Both the position numbers and the translations under genes were made by a program. This document shows, one piece after another, positions 48,191 through 55,928 of a DNA stretch of 64,000 nucleotides. The DNA lies in NCBI RefSeq assembly GCF_900639985.1, contig NZ_CAAAIM010000006.1:62001-126000 (forward strand), written 5' to 3'. Source of the stretch: Legionella rowbothamii. GTDB taxonomy: Bacteria; Pseudomonadota; Gammaproteobacteria; Legionellales; Legionellaceae. The notes under the pieces were generated by a model. The model was not told the origin of the DNA and did no database searches. It was given only the letters and a program-made list of their open reading frames with translations. Position 1 is the first letter of the stretch. Every line of letters starts with the position of its first letter.

Positions 48191-48210
48191 CCTGGTTGCT
48201 TGCAACCAGG
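48191..48210 (+). terminator. Hairpin terminator after proS (CCTGGTTGC family)
   Basis: CCTGGTTGC-TT-GCAACCAGG, perfect 9-bp stem followed by TTCTCTTTATTT. Same core as the hairpin after nadE. Confidence 0.75.
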
Positions 48211-48390
48211 TTCTCTTTATTTAATATCCCTATTCTTATTCACTATCTCATTCCCAACACCATGAGGGATCTCATGAATTCGTGGCACCCCGGGATGATG
48301 TGCGACACATAATAAATAGAATGCTCACCTCATTAAGTTACGAATTCTGCTGTAAAAATTACTTTTAATATAAAAATTATTCAATGTTTC
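48211..48390. other. Intergenic region, nothing recognised
   Basis: Part of the roughly 300-base gap between proS and the P-type ATPase start. No ORF, repeat or RNA was recognised in this stretch; the promoter described next follows it. Confidence 0.4.
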
Positions 48391-48418
48391 TTGTCCTTCA
48401 ACACTAAAATGTTATACT
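48391..48418 (+). promoter_or_regulatory. Possible sigma-70 promoter of the P-type ATPase gene
   Basis: TTGTCC (48391-48396), 16 bases, TATACT (48413-48418). If used, transcription begins near 48425, which excludes the upstream in-frame start codons and supports translation from 48439 or, more likely, 48478. Confidence 0.45.
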
Positions 48419-48477
48419 ATAACACTTTCAAAGTTGATATGACTTCATTTGCCCCTAACCGCCCACTAAGTGATCAT

Positions 48478-50706
48478 ATGAGTAAACAAAAGAAAACACA
48501 CCATCATCACAAGCATGACCATCATAATCATAGCCATGACCATCATGGCCACAATCACGCTCACCATCATGGACATCACCATGAAAACCATTGGCTGAAA
48601 GCTGCTTTAGGTTTACTTTGGGGGGCAGGTTTGCTGGTCTTATCTGTTGCGGGTTTTAGTATTCCCATTACAGCTTACTATGCCATCACCGGATTTACTT
48701 CGCTGATGACCTTATACTTGGGACACAACGTTTACCAATCAGCCTGGAGCTCATTTCGTGAAAGCAAATGGGATATGACGACTTTATATACTATTAGTAC
48801 CCTTAGCATTCTCGTTGTATCGATTGCCAGTATCCTGATTCCTGGGTTACCGATGATGTTTGAAGCCGCCCCCTTAGTTTTAGGTTTTTGGCATTTAGGA
48901 GAAGGCATTGAACATACTCTTATTGATCAGATCAATAAAAAATTAGATATCCTTGATTGTATTCCTGAAAAAGTCTTATTAAAAGGCGACATAGATAAAA
49001 AAGTATCCGTTAAAAAATTACCCCTTGAGAGTTTGATTGCTATTCAAAAAGGCGAGGTCATTCCTGTTGATGGCGTATTAACCACAGATGCCCTACTTTA
49101 CACCACTCGAATTGATGGTTCTCCCGAGCTTAAAAGCTTTAAAGCAGGAGATAAAGTAAAGTCTGGTATGCGCTTAGCCGATCATATTCCTTTGCTAGAA
49201 ATGCGTGTTACCGAAACCTATAAAAACTCTTATCTTTCTTTAGTCGCCAAAGATATTAAGAAAGCCAATGAAGAAAAAGCTCCGATTGAGTTAATAGCGA
49301 ATAAAATATTGGATTATTTTATTCCTGGCTTGCTCATAACCGCAGCTGTATCCGGAGTAGTTATTAGTTCACTTTTTGGGATTGCGCCTGCAATTCAATG
49401 TGTTATCTCTGTCCTTGTAAGTGCCTGCCCCTGTGCCTTAAGTTTAATTACCCCAATGGCGGTTAAAATCGGCATGAACAAAGCCGCGGAACAAGGCATT
49501 CAGTTTAGCAATGGTGCAGCATTACAAGCAGCAGCGGATATTGATACGATTGTTTTTGATTTAAACGGTACCCTTACCCAAGGTAAAATGCAGGTACAAG
49601 CTCTGCAAATTAGTGATAAAAGACTATTAGCTCATATCGCATTATTAGAACGCAACGCCGATCACCCTGCAGCAAAAACCATCGCCGATTATATTCATAG
49701 CCAAGAAGATGCTACCGATGAGCTATTAGAAATAACCAACATCGATAAAAGCCATCATTCAGGTGTACAAGCGCTCATCAATGGCGAACGGTTTCTGATA
49801 GGCAATAAAGACATGCTGTTGGCAAATGACATAACACATATTGATGAGCCCTATAATGATCCTAAAAATGGTTCTACTTATATTGTGCGCGGCAACACAG
49901 TAATAGGACAAATATCTCTAATGGATCCGTTACGTGAGGACGCGATCGCAGCCGTCAAGCAATTAAAACAGCTTGGTAAAACCGTGCATATTTGTACTGG
50001 TGCGGCTCAGGAAACTGCAGAACGATATGCTGCTTTATTAGGTATTGGTAAAGAAAATATTTGCGCCAATGCAGTAGGAGTAGCCACTCAAGCACATGAA
50101 GTATCTAAAATTAGTTATATTCAACGATTAAAAGATAAAGGATATAAAGTTGCTATGGTTGGCGATGCAGCCAATGATGCTGCAGCAATTGCAGGAGCTC
50201 ATATTGGTATTGCAGTTGAATCAAAGATTGGGGATAACAGTGCCAAACAATTTGCCGGAATCGTCGTGCATGAAGGTTTATTATTCCCTATTGCAACAGC
50301 ATTTGATCTGGCACAAAAAGGAAAGCAAAATATTATTCAAAACTATTTTGTGAGCTTAACCTATAATTCGGCTATTACTTTAGTTGCCTCTGGATTATTT
50401 GTTGCAGTAGGTTTTACCCTCACCCCACCACTCGGCATTGCTTTAATGGTGCTTGAAACAAGTGTAGTTTTAAGCAATTTATATCGTTTTAAACAACAAA
50501 ATGTAGTAGCCACTACTCCTCAAAATAGTAATACAGCTGAGCTTGCGTTGGGTGATTCACCATCAATGATGTCTAAGTTGTTGGGTGCTCGTCCTCAAAC
50601 AACAGTAACACAAGAAAAAGAGCCATTGGTCTTGAATTTATTTACTACTAATGAATCTTATTCACATCAAACAGCTCTTCAAAGTGGCACAACATATCAA
50701 TATTAA
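48478..50706 (+). CDS. Divergent heavy-metal P-type ATPase with His-rich N-terminus
   Basis: A 742-residue P1B-type cation ATPase. The first 40 residues are almost pure His/Asp/Asn/Gly (HHHHKHDHHNHSHDHHGHNH), suggesting Zn, Ni or Co binding; no CxxC metal domain is present. The membrane CPC motif is intact (C317-P-C319 in SACPCALSLITP). Key catalytic motifs differ from consensus: DKTGT reads D361-L-N-G-T, the actuator TGE reads D213-G-S, and GDGxND reads GDAAND; the HP motif survives (NADHPAAKTI). The start at 48478 is chosen because upstream in-frame codons overlap the probable promoter. It probably exports metal, but catalysis may be atypical. Confidence 0.85.
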   Translation: MSKQKKTHHHHKHDHHNHSHDHHGHNHAHHHGHHHENHWLKAALGLLWGAGLLVLSVAGFSIPITAYYAITGFTSLMTLYLGHNVYQSAWSSFRESKWDMTTLYTISTLSILVVSIASILIPGLPMMFEAAPLVLGFWHLGEGIEHTLIDQINKKLDILDCIPEKVLLKGDIDKKVSVKKLPLESLIAIQKGEVIPVDGVLTTDALLYTTRIDGSPELKSFKAGDKVKSGMRLADHIPLLEMRVTETYKNSYLSLVAKDIKKANEEKAPIELIANKILDYFIPGLLITAAVSGVVISSLFGIAPAIQCVISVLVSACPCALSLITPMAVKIGMNKAAEQGIQFSNGAALQAAADIDTIVFDLNGTLTQGKMQVQALQISDKRLLAHIALLERNADHPAAKTIADYIHSQEDATDELLEITNIDKSHHSGVQALINGERFLIGNKDMLLANDITHIDEPYNDPKNGSTYIVRGNTVIGQISLMDPLREDAIAAVKQLKQLGKTVHICTGAAQETAERYAALLGIGKENICANAVGVATQAHEVSKISYIQRLKDKGYKVAMVGDAANDAAAIAGAHIGIAVESKIGDNSAKQFAGIVVHEGLLFPIATAFDLAQKGKQNIIQNYFVSLTYNSAITLVASGLFVAVGFTLTPPLGIALMVLETSVVLSNLYRFKQQNVVATTPQNSNTAELALGDSPSMMSKLLGARPQTTVTQEKEPLVLNLFTTNESYSHQTALQSGTTYQY

Positions 50707-50712
50707 TTGATC

Positions 50713-50745
50713 TAGGCCGTATTCGCAGTATTATAATACGGCCTA
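50713..50745. repeat. Palindromic repeat, GTAGCCCGTATTAG-related
   Basis: Perfect 11-bp arms TAGGCCGTATT and AATACGGCCTA with an 11-base spacer, seven bases after the ATPase stop. Related to the 16265 and 27200 units by the CCGTATT core; probably also the terminator of the ATPase gene. Confidence 0.65.
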
Positions 50746-51196
50746 CATGGTTAGGCTTTCAAGTAGCTCCTATCCCCCCTATAGTATTCGTTAATTCATC
50801 GGCAGCAAATGCAGACCAATTAAATACGCATCCTTTAGATCTTTGAGCCCCATCAAATGGAAGATCTCGTTATGATAAATCAAACTGTTGAAGACATTTA
50901 CTCAGAACCTGGAGAGAAAGGCTTTATTTTGATAAGGTAAACGATAAGTACTCTACCTCTTTAACAACTCAATATTAAAGCTTCAGAAGAAACTGTCATT
51001 ATTAGATGATGTAGGTACTTAGAGTGAAGTTATATTCGTGTTTGTGCGACAGCTGCAATCTTTTGCAGGTTAATATCCAGCCAAAATTCCAGCCGCGCCA
51101 AACAAATACAGTATAGCTACTTTTTTTTAGAATACTGCTCGAAAAACACTAATTTATGTGTAAGATATTTCTTAAAGTATCGTAAGAGCAAATGGC
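50746..51196. other. Gene-free region
   Basis: About 450 bases between the ATPase gene and the convergent Cys-rich protein gene. All frames are broken by frequent stops. There are short patches that could be coding remnants but no recognisable protein; no RNA or repeat was identified. Confidence 0.4.
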
Positions 51197-51217
51197 TCCC
51201 GTGGACAAACCACGGGA
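51197..51217 (-). terminator. Short hairpin after the Cys-rich protein gene
   Basis: TCCCGTGG-ACAAA-CCACGGGA, perfect 8-bp stem, 13 bases past the minus-strand stop. It is followed on that strand by only moderately T-rich sequence. It resembles other CCCGnGG palindromes in the window, for example at 55225-55258. Confidence 0.5.
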
Positions 51218-51230
51218 ATTCCAGAAAAGA

Positions 51231-51833
51231 TTAATGAGTTGCTGGTGCTGCAGGAGCTGGGGCCTCTGCGGGCGCTGGAGCAGGAGTTGATGCTTGTGGC
51301 TTTTCTGCTAAAGCATCTTCAGAACATGCCGCAGCAATATCATTAATACCTTCATCATATTGCTTATCTGTCAGATTATCTGCTTGTTTGATCAGAGTCA
51401 TAACTTTAGGTTTAGCGCATTCGCAATAAGCCATAGTGACCTTCTTATTTTCTTCACTCAGGTTAGGATAAATGAGGTTCCATCGATCCTGACAAAACTG
51501 AAGAAAGTCACTTTCTTGCGCTTTACTTAAACCCACATCATCTTCCATTGCATCTAATGCATCATGCAATAAAGTACGTGACATACATACGTGAATTGCC
51601 TTTTGTATTGCTTCATCACTACCTAAAGGTTGTGATGCAGCACATGCGCAATATTTTTCTCCAAAATTTTTGAAGTCAACTTTATCTTTCGCGGCATCTG
51701 CTTTTTCCATCCAAGCATTAGTACAAATTGTTGCAAAGTCTTCTTTGAGATTAGCTTCTTCGGCAAATACAGAAAAAGAGAATAAAGCCGCAGCTGCGAT
51801 TATTCCCGTGCGCTTCAATAAAGAATAATTCAT
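51231..51833 (-). CDS. Cys-rich periplasmic protein of unknown function
   Basis: A 200-residue exported protein with a signal peptide (about 1-24, ending SVFA). The mature helical domain contains eight cysteines, including two CxC pairs (YCACAAS and YCECAKP) and single cysteines in FATICTNAW, IHVCMSR, FLQFCQDRW and IAAACSED. The pattern suggests two similar half-domains with disulfides or metal binding. The last 25 residues are Ala/Pro repeats (APAPAEAPAPAAPA). AGGAG precedes the start. I do not recognise the family. Confidence 0.65.
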   Translation of the reverse strand: MNYSLLKRTGIIAAAALFSFSVFAEEANLKEDFATICTNAWMEKADAAKDKVDFKNFGEKYCACAASQPLGSDEAIQKAIHVCMSRTLLHDALDAMEDDVGLSKAQESDFLQFCQDRWNLIYPNLSEENKKVTMAYCECAKPKVMTLIKQADNLTDKQYDEGINDIAAACSEDALAEKPQASTPAPAPAEAPAPAAPATH

Positions 51834-51972
51834 GATGTATCACTCCTTTGATTAATAATTATTCTTAACTGAGCATAGACGATGTCTGTTCAGTTAGCTA
51901 CCAAATCATGAGATATATTTCTTAACCATTGCTGTATATACTCTTTACTTTTTATAGTGCCGGAGAGAAATG

Positions 51973-53268
51973 ATGAATGTATTGGTTACTGGTGCCTCAG
52001 GATTTATTGCCTCCCAAATTGTTACAGACTTAATTGCTGCAGGACACCGCGTTACTTGCTGTGTCCGCGATGTTGCTTATGCTCAAAATTTATTTCCAAC
52101 AGCATCGATTATTCCTTGCGATTTTATTCACGACCAATCCAGTGAGGTTTGGAGTGAGCGCTTAGCTAGTATTGATATAGTCATTAATAGTGTTGGTATT
52201 CTTTACCATCCTAATGACCAAGTAACCTGGGCAATTCACTATCATACTCCTCGCGCCTTATTCGATGCCTGCGTTAATGCTGGAGTAAAAAAGATTATAC
52301 AAATTTCCGCATTGGGAATTGAGAAATCGGATGTTGTTTATGCGACCAGTAAGAAAGCAGCGGATGATTATTTACAGAAGGTGCCAATCCAATCCATTAT
52401 CTTACGCCCCTCTTTAGTTTATGGACGAGGATCCTATGGCGGCTCCTCTTTATTTCGTGGTTTAGCAGGGCTTCCCTGGATTACTCTCGTACCAGATAAA
52501 GGAAGCCAAGAATTCCAACCCATTTATCTAGAGGATTTATCAAAGGCCGTCATCAAACTGCTGGAACAGCCCTTAACTCACAGTTTAATATTAAATGCTG
52601 TAAGTGCAAAACGTGTTAGCTTAGCTAGCGTTTTAACTCAGATGCGTACTTGGTTAGGTTTTTCGAAAGCAAAATTAATTCACGTCCCTTTGAAATTAAT
52701 TCGTTTGGGAGCATTAATTGGGGATCGTATACCCTACTCTATTTTTAATACCAATTCATATAAACTACTATTTCAAAACAATGTAACCAGTTATGAAGAA
52801 ACCCAAAGGTTTCATGAACAAATTGGTTTTACTCCGAGAGAATTCACTGCAGGTCTCTATAGCCATCCCAGCTCAATCCAAGATCGTTGGCATTCGCGAC
52901 TTTATTTTCTCAAACCCGTATTAAAATTTAGTATTGCTTTTATTTGGTTATTTACCGCCATCTGTTGTCTATTCATTTATCCTCGAGCCGCATCTTATGA
53001 ATTATTGGCACAAATTGGCGTTAATGTATTTTGGCAACCCATTTTATTTTATGGCGCGAGTATTCTTGATGCTGCCTTAGGGTTAGCGGTATTGTGCTCG
53101 AAATCAACGAAAGTGGGACTCTTACAAATTATCTTGATAATAGGCTATAGTGTCATACTTACGTGGAAGCTTCCCTCGTTGTGGTTTGAACCTTTTGCTC
53201 CTTTAGCAAAAAATATCCCACTCCTGGCAGCTATACTGGTATCTATGTCTTTGGAGTCTGATCGATAA
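51973..53268 (+). CDS. NAD(P)-binding SDR fused to a DoxX-like membrane domain
   Basis: A 431-residue protein. Residues 1 to about 290 are an atypical/extended SDR of the NDUFA9/NmrA kind: TGASGFIASQIVTDLIAAGH at 5-24, VINSVGILYH, ISALGI, YATSKKAADDY and LRPSLVYGRGSYGGSSLF. After about 310 come four hydrophobic helices resembling the DoxX-like family (LKPVLKFSIAFIWLFTAICCLF; FYGASILDAALGLAVLC). Function unknown; likely a membrane-attached oxidoreductase or quinone-related protein. ATG 51973 is preferred over 51970 because of SD spacing from GGAG. The stop overlaps the next start by one base. Confidence 0.85.
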   Translation: MNVLVTGASGFIASQIVTDLIAAGHRVTCCVRDVAYAQNLFPTASIIPCDFIHDQSSEVWSERLASIDIVINSVGILYHPNDQVTWAIHYHTPRALFDACVNAGVKKIIQISALGIEKSDVVYATSKKAADDYLQKVPIQSIILRPSLVYGRGSYGGSSLFRGLAGLPWITLVPDKGSQEFQPIYLEDLSKAVIKLLEQPLTHSLILNAVSAKRVSLASVLTQMRTWLGFSKAKLIHVPLKLIRLGALIGDRIPYSIFNTNSYKLLFQNNVTSYEETQRFHEQIGFTPREFTAGLYSHPSSIQDRWHSRLYFLKPVLKFSIAFIWLFTAICCLFIYPRAASYELLAQIGVNVFWQPILFYGASILDAALGLAVLCSKSTKVGLLQIILIIGYSVILTWKLPSLWFEPFAPLAKNIPLLAAILVSMSLESDR

Positions 53269-53744
53269 TGCTCTATTTTTGGCTTAAATTCATTCATGTT
53301 TTAAGTTCAACCATACTTTTTGGCACCGGGATAGGCACTGCCTGCACGATGCTCTATGGTCATCGCACCGGAAACACCCAGGTTATTGCAGCAACCACAC
53401 GTTATGTGGTTTTAGCCGATTGGATCTTTACAGGTACTTCAGGGTTCCTCCAACCCCTCACTGGCTTATGGATGGTTTATTTAGCCGGTTATACATGGAC
53501 TTCTTTATGGGTTATGGGTTCCATTATTGGTTACGCGATCGCTGCTTTTTGTTGGTTTCCTGTTGTGTATCTGCAAATTAAAATGCGCGATTTTGCTGTT
53601 GAGGCAGAAGAAAATAAAACCGTACTCCCTCCAATTTACTACCGTTATTTTAAGTACTGGTTTTGCTTAGGCTGGCCTGCGTTTATTAGTTTAATTATTG
53701 TTTTTTATTTAATGACGAATAAACCGGCAGGGTTTTGGTTTTAA
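53268..53744 (+). CDS. DUF2269-family membrane protein
   Basis: A 158-residue inner-membrane protein with four hydrophobic helices and the DUF2269 signatures FWLKFIHVLSSTILFGTGIGTA, LADWIFTGTSGFLQPLTGLWMVYLAG and YFKYWFCLGWPAF. Conserved His in the first helix and Trp-rich segments might bind a cofactor, but no function is known. It overlaps the SDR/DoxX-like gene by one base (TAATG); the pair is often found together in proteobacteria, so they probably act together. Confidence 0.88.
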   Translation: MLYFWLKFIHVLSSTILFGTGIGTACTMLYGHRTGNTQVIAATTRYVVLADWIFTGTSGFLQPLTGLWMVYLAGYTWTSLWVMGSIIGYAIAAFCWFPVVYLQIKMRDFAVEAEENKTVLPPIYYRYFKYWFCLGWPAFISLIIVFYLMTNKPAGFWF

Positions 53745-53780
53745 AACAACATCATGAACATTTTATTTATAGAGGCTCTA

Positions 53781-53805
53781 ATTACCGTGGCTTAACCATG
53801 GTAAT
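53781..53805. repeat. Short palindrome of the ATTACCnTGG family
   Basis: ATTACCGTGG-CTTAA-CCATGGTAAT, 10-bp arms with one mismatch, between the DUF2269 gene and amtB. It matches the ends of the elements at 35402 and 44471, so it may be a minimal copy; it could end the upstream transcript. Confidence 0.5.
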
Positions 53806-53946
53806 TCGTGAGCATTTAGAAGAGACCGGTGCAAGCAACCAGGCTGCACTTTTTAAATTATTAGTCTATATTGATTAATAGCTGTTCATATTTTTCGCTT
53901 ATTTGGGTGCAAGTTACTCCATAACGCTGATTTTACAAGGTAATTT

Positions 53947-55209
53947 ATGAATACAGGTCACATTGCCTGGATGCTAATTTCTTGTGCCTTAGTCATGCTC
54001 ATGACTCCAGGATTAGCATTCTTTTATTCTGGACTAGTCCCCGAAAGAAATGTATTGAATACAATTAAAATGAGTTTTATTTGCTTAGCTATTGTTCCTT
54101 TATTATGGGCTATTCTGGGGTATTCGCTGGTCTTTAGTGCGCATAACCAATGGATTGGGGGGTTAACTTATGTTGGCTTAGCCCATATAGTCGATGCCCA
54201 TCCGACAGATGGCAACATTCCTCCCCCCCTCTTTATGTTATTTCAAATGATGTTTGCCATCATTTCTCCCGCCATCATCTCTGGCGCTTTTGTTGGACGT
54301 ATGAAATTTGCTGCCTATTTTTTATTTGTCAGCTTGTGGAGTTTATTTGTTTATGTTCCCTTAGCACATTGGGTTTGGGGACCTAACGGGTGGTTAGCGC
54401 AAATTGGGGCTATTGATTTTGCCGGTGGAGTGGTCGTTCATATCAGTGCCGGTTTTTCAGCCTTAGTCGCGGCTTTATTTTTGGGTCCAAGACTTAAGTC
54501 ATTACACAACAAAGACAAACCCCATAATATCCCTTTCGTAGTGCTTGGCGCGTCATTACTCTGGTTTGGTTGGTTTGGTTTTAATGCGGGTTCAGCCTTA
54601 GCTGCTGATGGAATTGCTATAAATGCCGCCATTACCACCATGCTTGGAGCAAGTGCTTCCGTTACCTCTTGGACTCTACTCACCTGGCTCAGAAAAGCTC
54701 GGCCTTCCGCTGTTGGCGCTTCTGCTGCGGCAGTAATTGGTTTAGTTGCTATTACCCCCGCCTGCGGTTTTGTTACCCCTATGGGCGCTATTGCTATCGG
54801 TAGCCTCAGTGCGATTACAACTCAACTTGTTTTGTTATACATAAATAACATCAAAAAAATCGATGATACGGCAGATGTTTTTGCCTGTCATGGAGTTGCT
54901 GGAGTTATGGGTGCAATATTAACAGGTGTTTTTGCTACTACAGTAGTAAATCCGGCAGGTAAAAACGGTTTGCTTGCGGGAAATTATATGCTGCTGTGGC
55001 ATCAGCTGATTGCGGTTTTCGCCGCCATTGTGATTTCGGTAGCAGGTACAGCATTAATTTTATTTTTATTAAAAAGCATCATGAACATCCGTACGACCCC
55101 TAGAGAAGAAATTCAAGGCACGGATATCATTGAGCATGGAGAGAGTGCCTATGATCACTCTGTTGAGCCACCTACCAAAGTATTGAAACGTAGAGGTACA
55201 TTATCCTAA
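53947..55209 (+). CDS. amtB: Ammonium transporter (Amt/MEP/Rh family)
   Basis: Inner-membrane ammonium channel of 420 residues with 11 helices. The pore twin histidines are H165 (VVHISAGF) and H315 (ACHGVAG), and the ISPAIISGAFVGRMKF and FGWFGFNAGS signatures are present. A short charged C-terminal tail (about 375-420) extends into the cytosol. Good SD AAGG. No glnK-type PII gene lies next to it, unlike most amtB operons, so regulation by PII would have to come from elsewhere. No signal peptide: the first helix follows the start directly. Confidence 0.95.
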   Translation: MNTGHIAWMLISCALVMLMTPGLAFFYSGLVPERNVLNTIKMSFICLAIVPLLWAILGYSLVFSAHNQWIGGLTYVGLAHIVDAHPTDGNIPPPLFMLFQMMFAIISPAIISGAFVGRMKFAAYFLFVSLWSLFVYVPLAHWVWGPNGWLAQIGAIDFAGGVVVHISAGFSALVAALFLGPRLKSLHNKDKPHNIPFVVLGASLLWFGWFGFNAGSALAADGIAINAAITTMLGASASVTSWTLLTWLRKARPSAVGASAAAVIGLVAITPACGFVTPMGAIAIGSLSAITTQLVLLYINNIKKIDDTADVFACHGVAGVMGAILTGVFATTVVNPAGKNGLLAGNYMLLWHQLIAVFAAIVISVAGTALILFLLKSIMNIRTTPREEIQGTDIIEHGESAYDHSVEPPTKVLKRRGTLS

Positions 55210-55224
55210 AGGATGATATGTTCC

Positions 55225-55258
55225 CTATGTCGCGGGATTCATGGATCCCGCGACATAG
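55225..55258. terminator. 14-bp hairpin between convergent amtB and sodC
   Basis: CTATGTCGCGGGAT and its exact complement around TCATGG, 15 bases after the amtB stop. It has no T-run but is placed to end both convergent transcripts; it is possibly part of a CGCGGGA repeat. Confidence 0.55.
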
Positions 55259-55335
55259 CCGCGGGAATTCGAGAGTGAATTATTATTCCGGCTTCAAAAG
55301 CTGTATTCTTTAAATTGGCATTATTAAGTGAGCAA

Positions 55336-55836
55336 TTACCCGGAAACTTTACCACAAGCGATGCGAGCACCCCCACCACCTAACGCAGGATTATCACTGT
55401 AATTATCTCCACCTTCATGAATCATAACGGAGTGGCCTTGGATGTCTTTGGTGGTTAAACGAGGTGCTAAAGTAGGTGTATTAGCCACGCCTTTACTATC
55501 AACCACTAATACGGGCAAATCACCTAAATGGCCTTGTCCATAAGGACCTTGGTGGCTGTTACTTGCCGCTGGATCTAGATGCCCACCCGCCTTCATCGCA
55601 TGATCACCACAATCAGGATGTTGATGAATATGAAAACCACGAGCCCCTGCGGGAAGACCAGAAAGCTCAGGTTTAATTAACAACCCAAATTTACTGTCTT
55701 CAAAAGTAATTTTTCCTACAGTAGCACCTGCTGTATTAGTTACCTCACTAGTCACCGTAGCTGCTTGACTTAGGGATGATCCCAACAAAGCAAGAACGCC
55801 TAGAGCAAACACTCCCTTATACTTAATTTTGTTCAT
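55336..55836 (-). CDS. sodC: Periplasmic Cu/Zn superoxide dismutase
   Basis: Removes superoxide in the periplasm, relevant to survival in phagocytes. The 166-residue precursor has a signal peptide (about 1-25, ending SQAA). Copper ligands H69, H71, bridging H86 and H140, and zinc ligands H95, H103 and D106 are visible in GFHIHQHPDCGDHAMKAGGHLDP, SHQGP, GHLGDLP and IHEGGDNYSDNP. The disulfide pair is C76/C161. SD AAGGA is present. Monocistronic. Confidence 0.96.
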   Translation of the reverse strand: MNKIKYKGVFALGVLALLGSSLSQAATVTSEVTNTAGATVGKITFEDSKFGLLIKPELSGLPAGARGFHIHQHPDCGDHAMKAGGHLDPAASNSHQGPYGQGHLGDLPVLVVDSKGVANTPTLAPRLTTKDIQGHSVMIHEGGDNYSDNPALGGGGARIACGKVSG

Positions 55837-55928
55837 AATCTATCCTTAAAAAGTTACGCCATAAATTGTAGCCTAAAATTCCTCTATTATGATACGCTTA
55901 TCCCTCCATAACTAATGTAGGGACGCAT

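Noticed and set aside
48391-48477. N-terminal extension of the P-type ATPase by 29 residues
   Set aside because: It begins with TTG and overlaps a plausible promoter; the His-rich start at 48478 is a better fit.
51957-52145. 62-codon plus-strand ORF at the start of the SDR/DoxX-like gene
   Set aside because: Cys/Arg-rich shadow in an alternative frame of a clear SDR.
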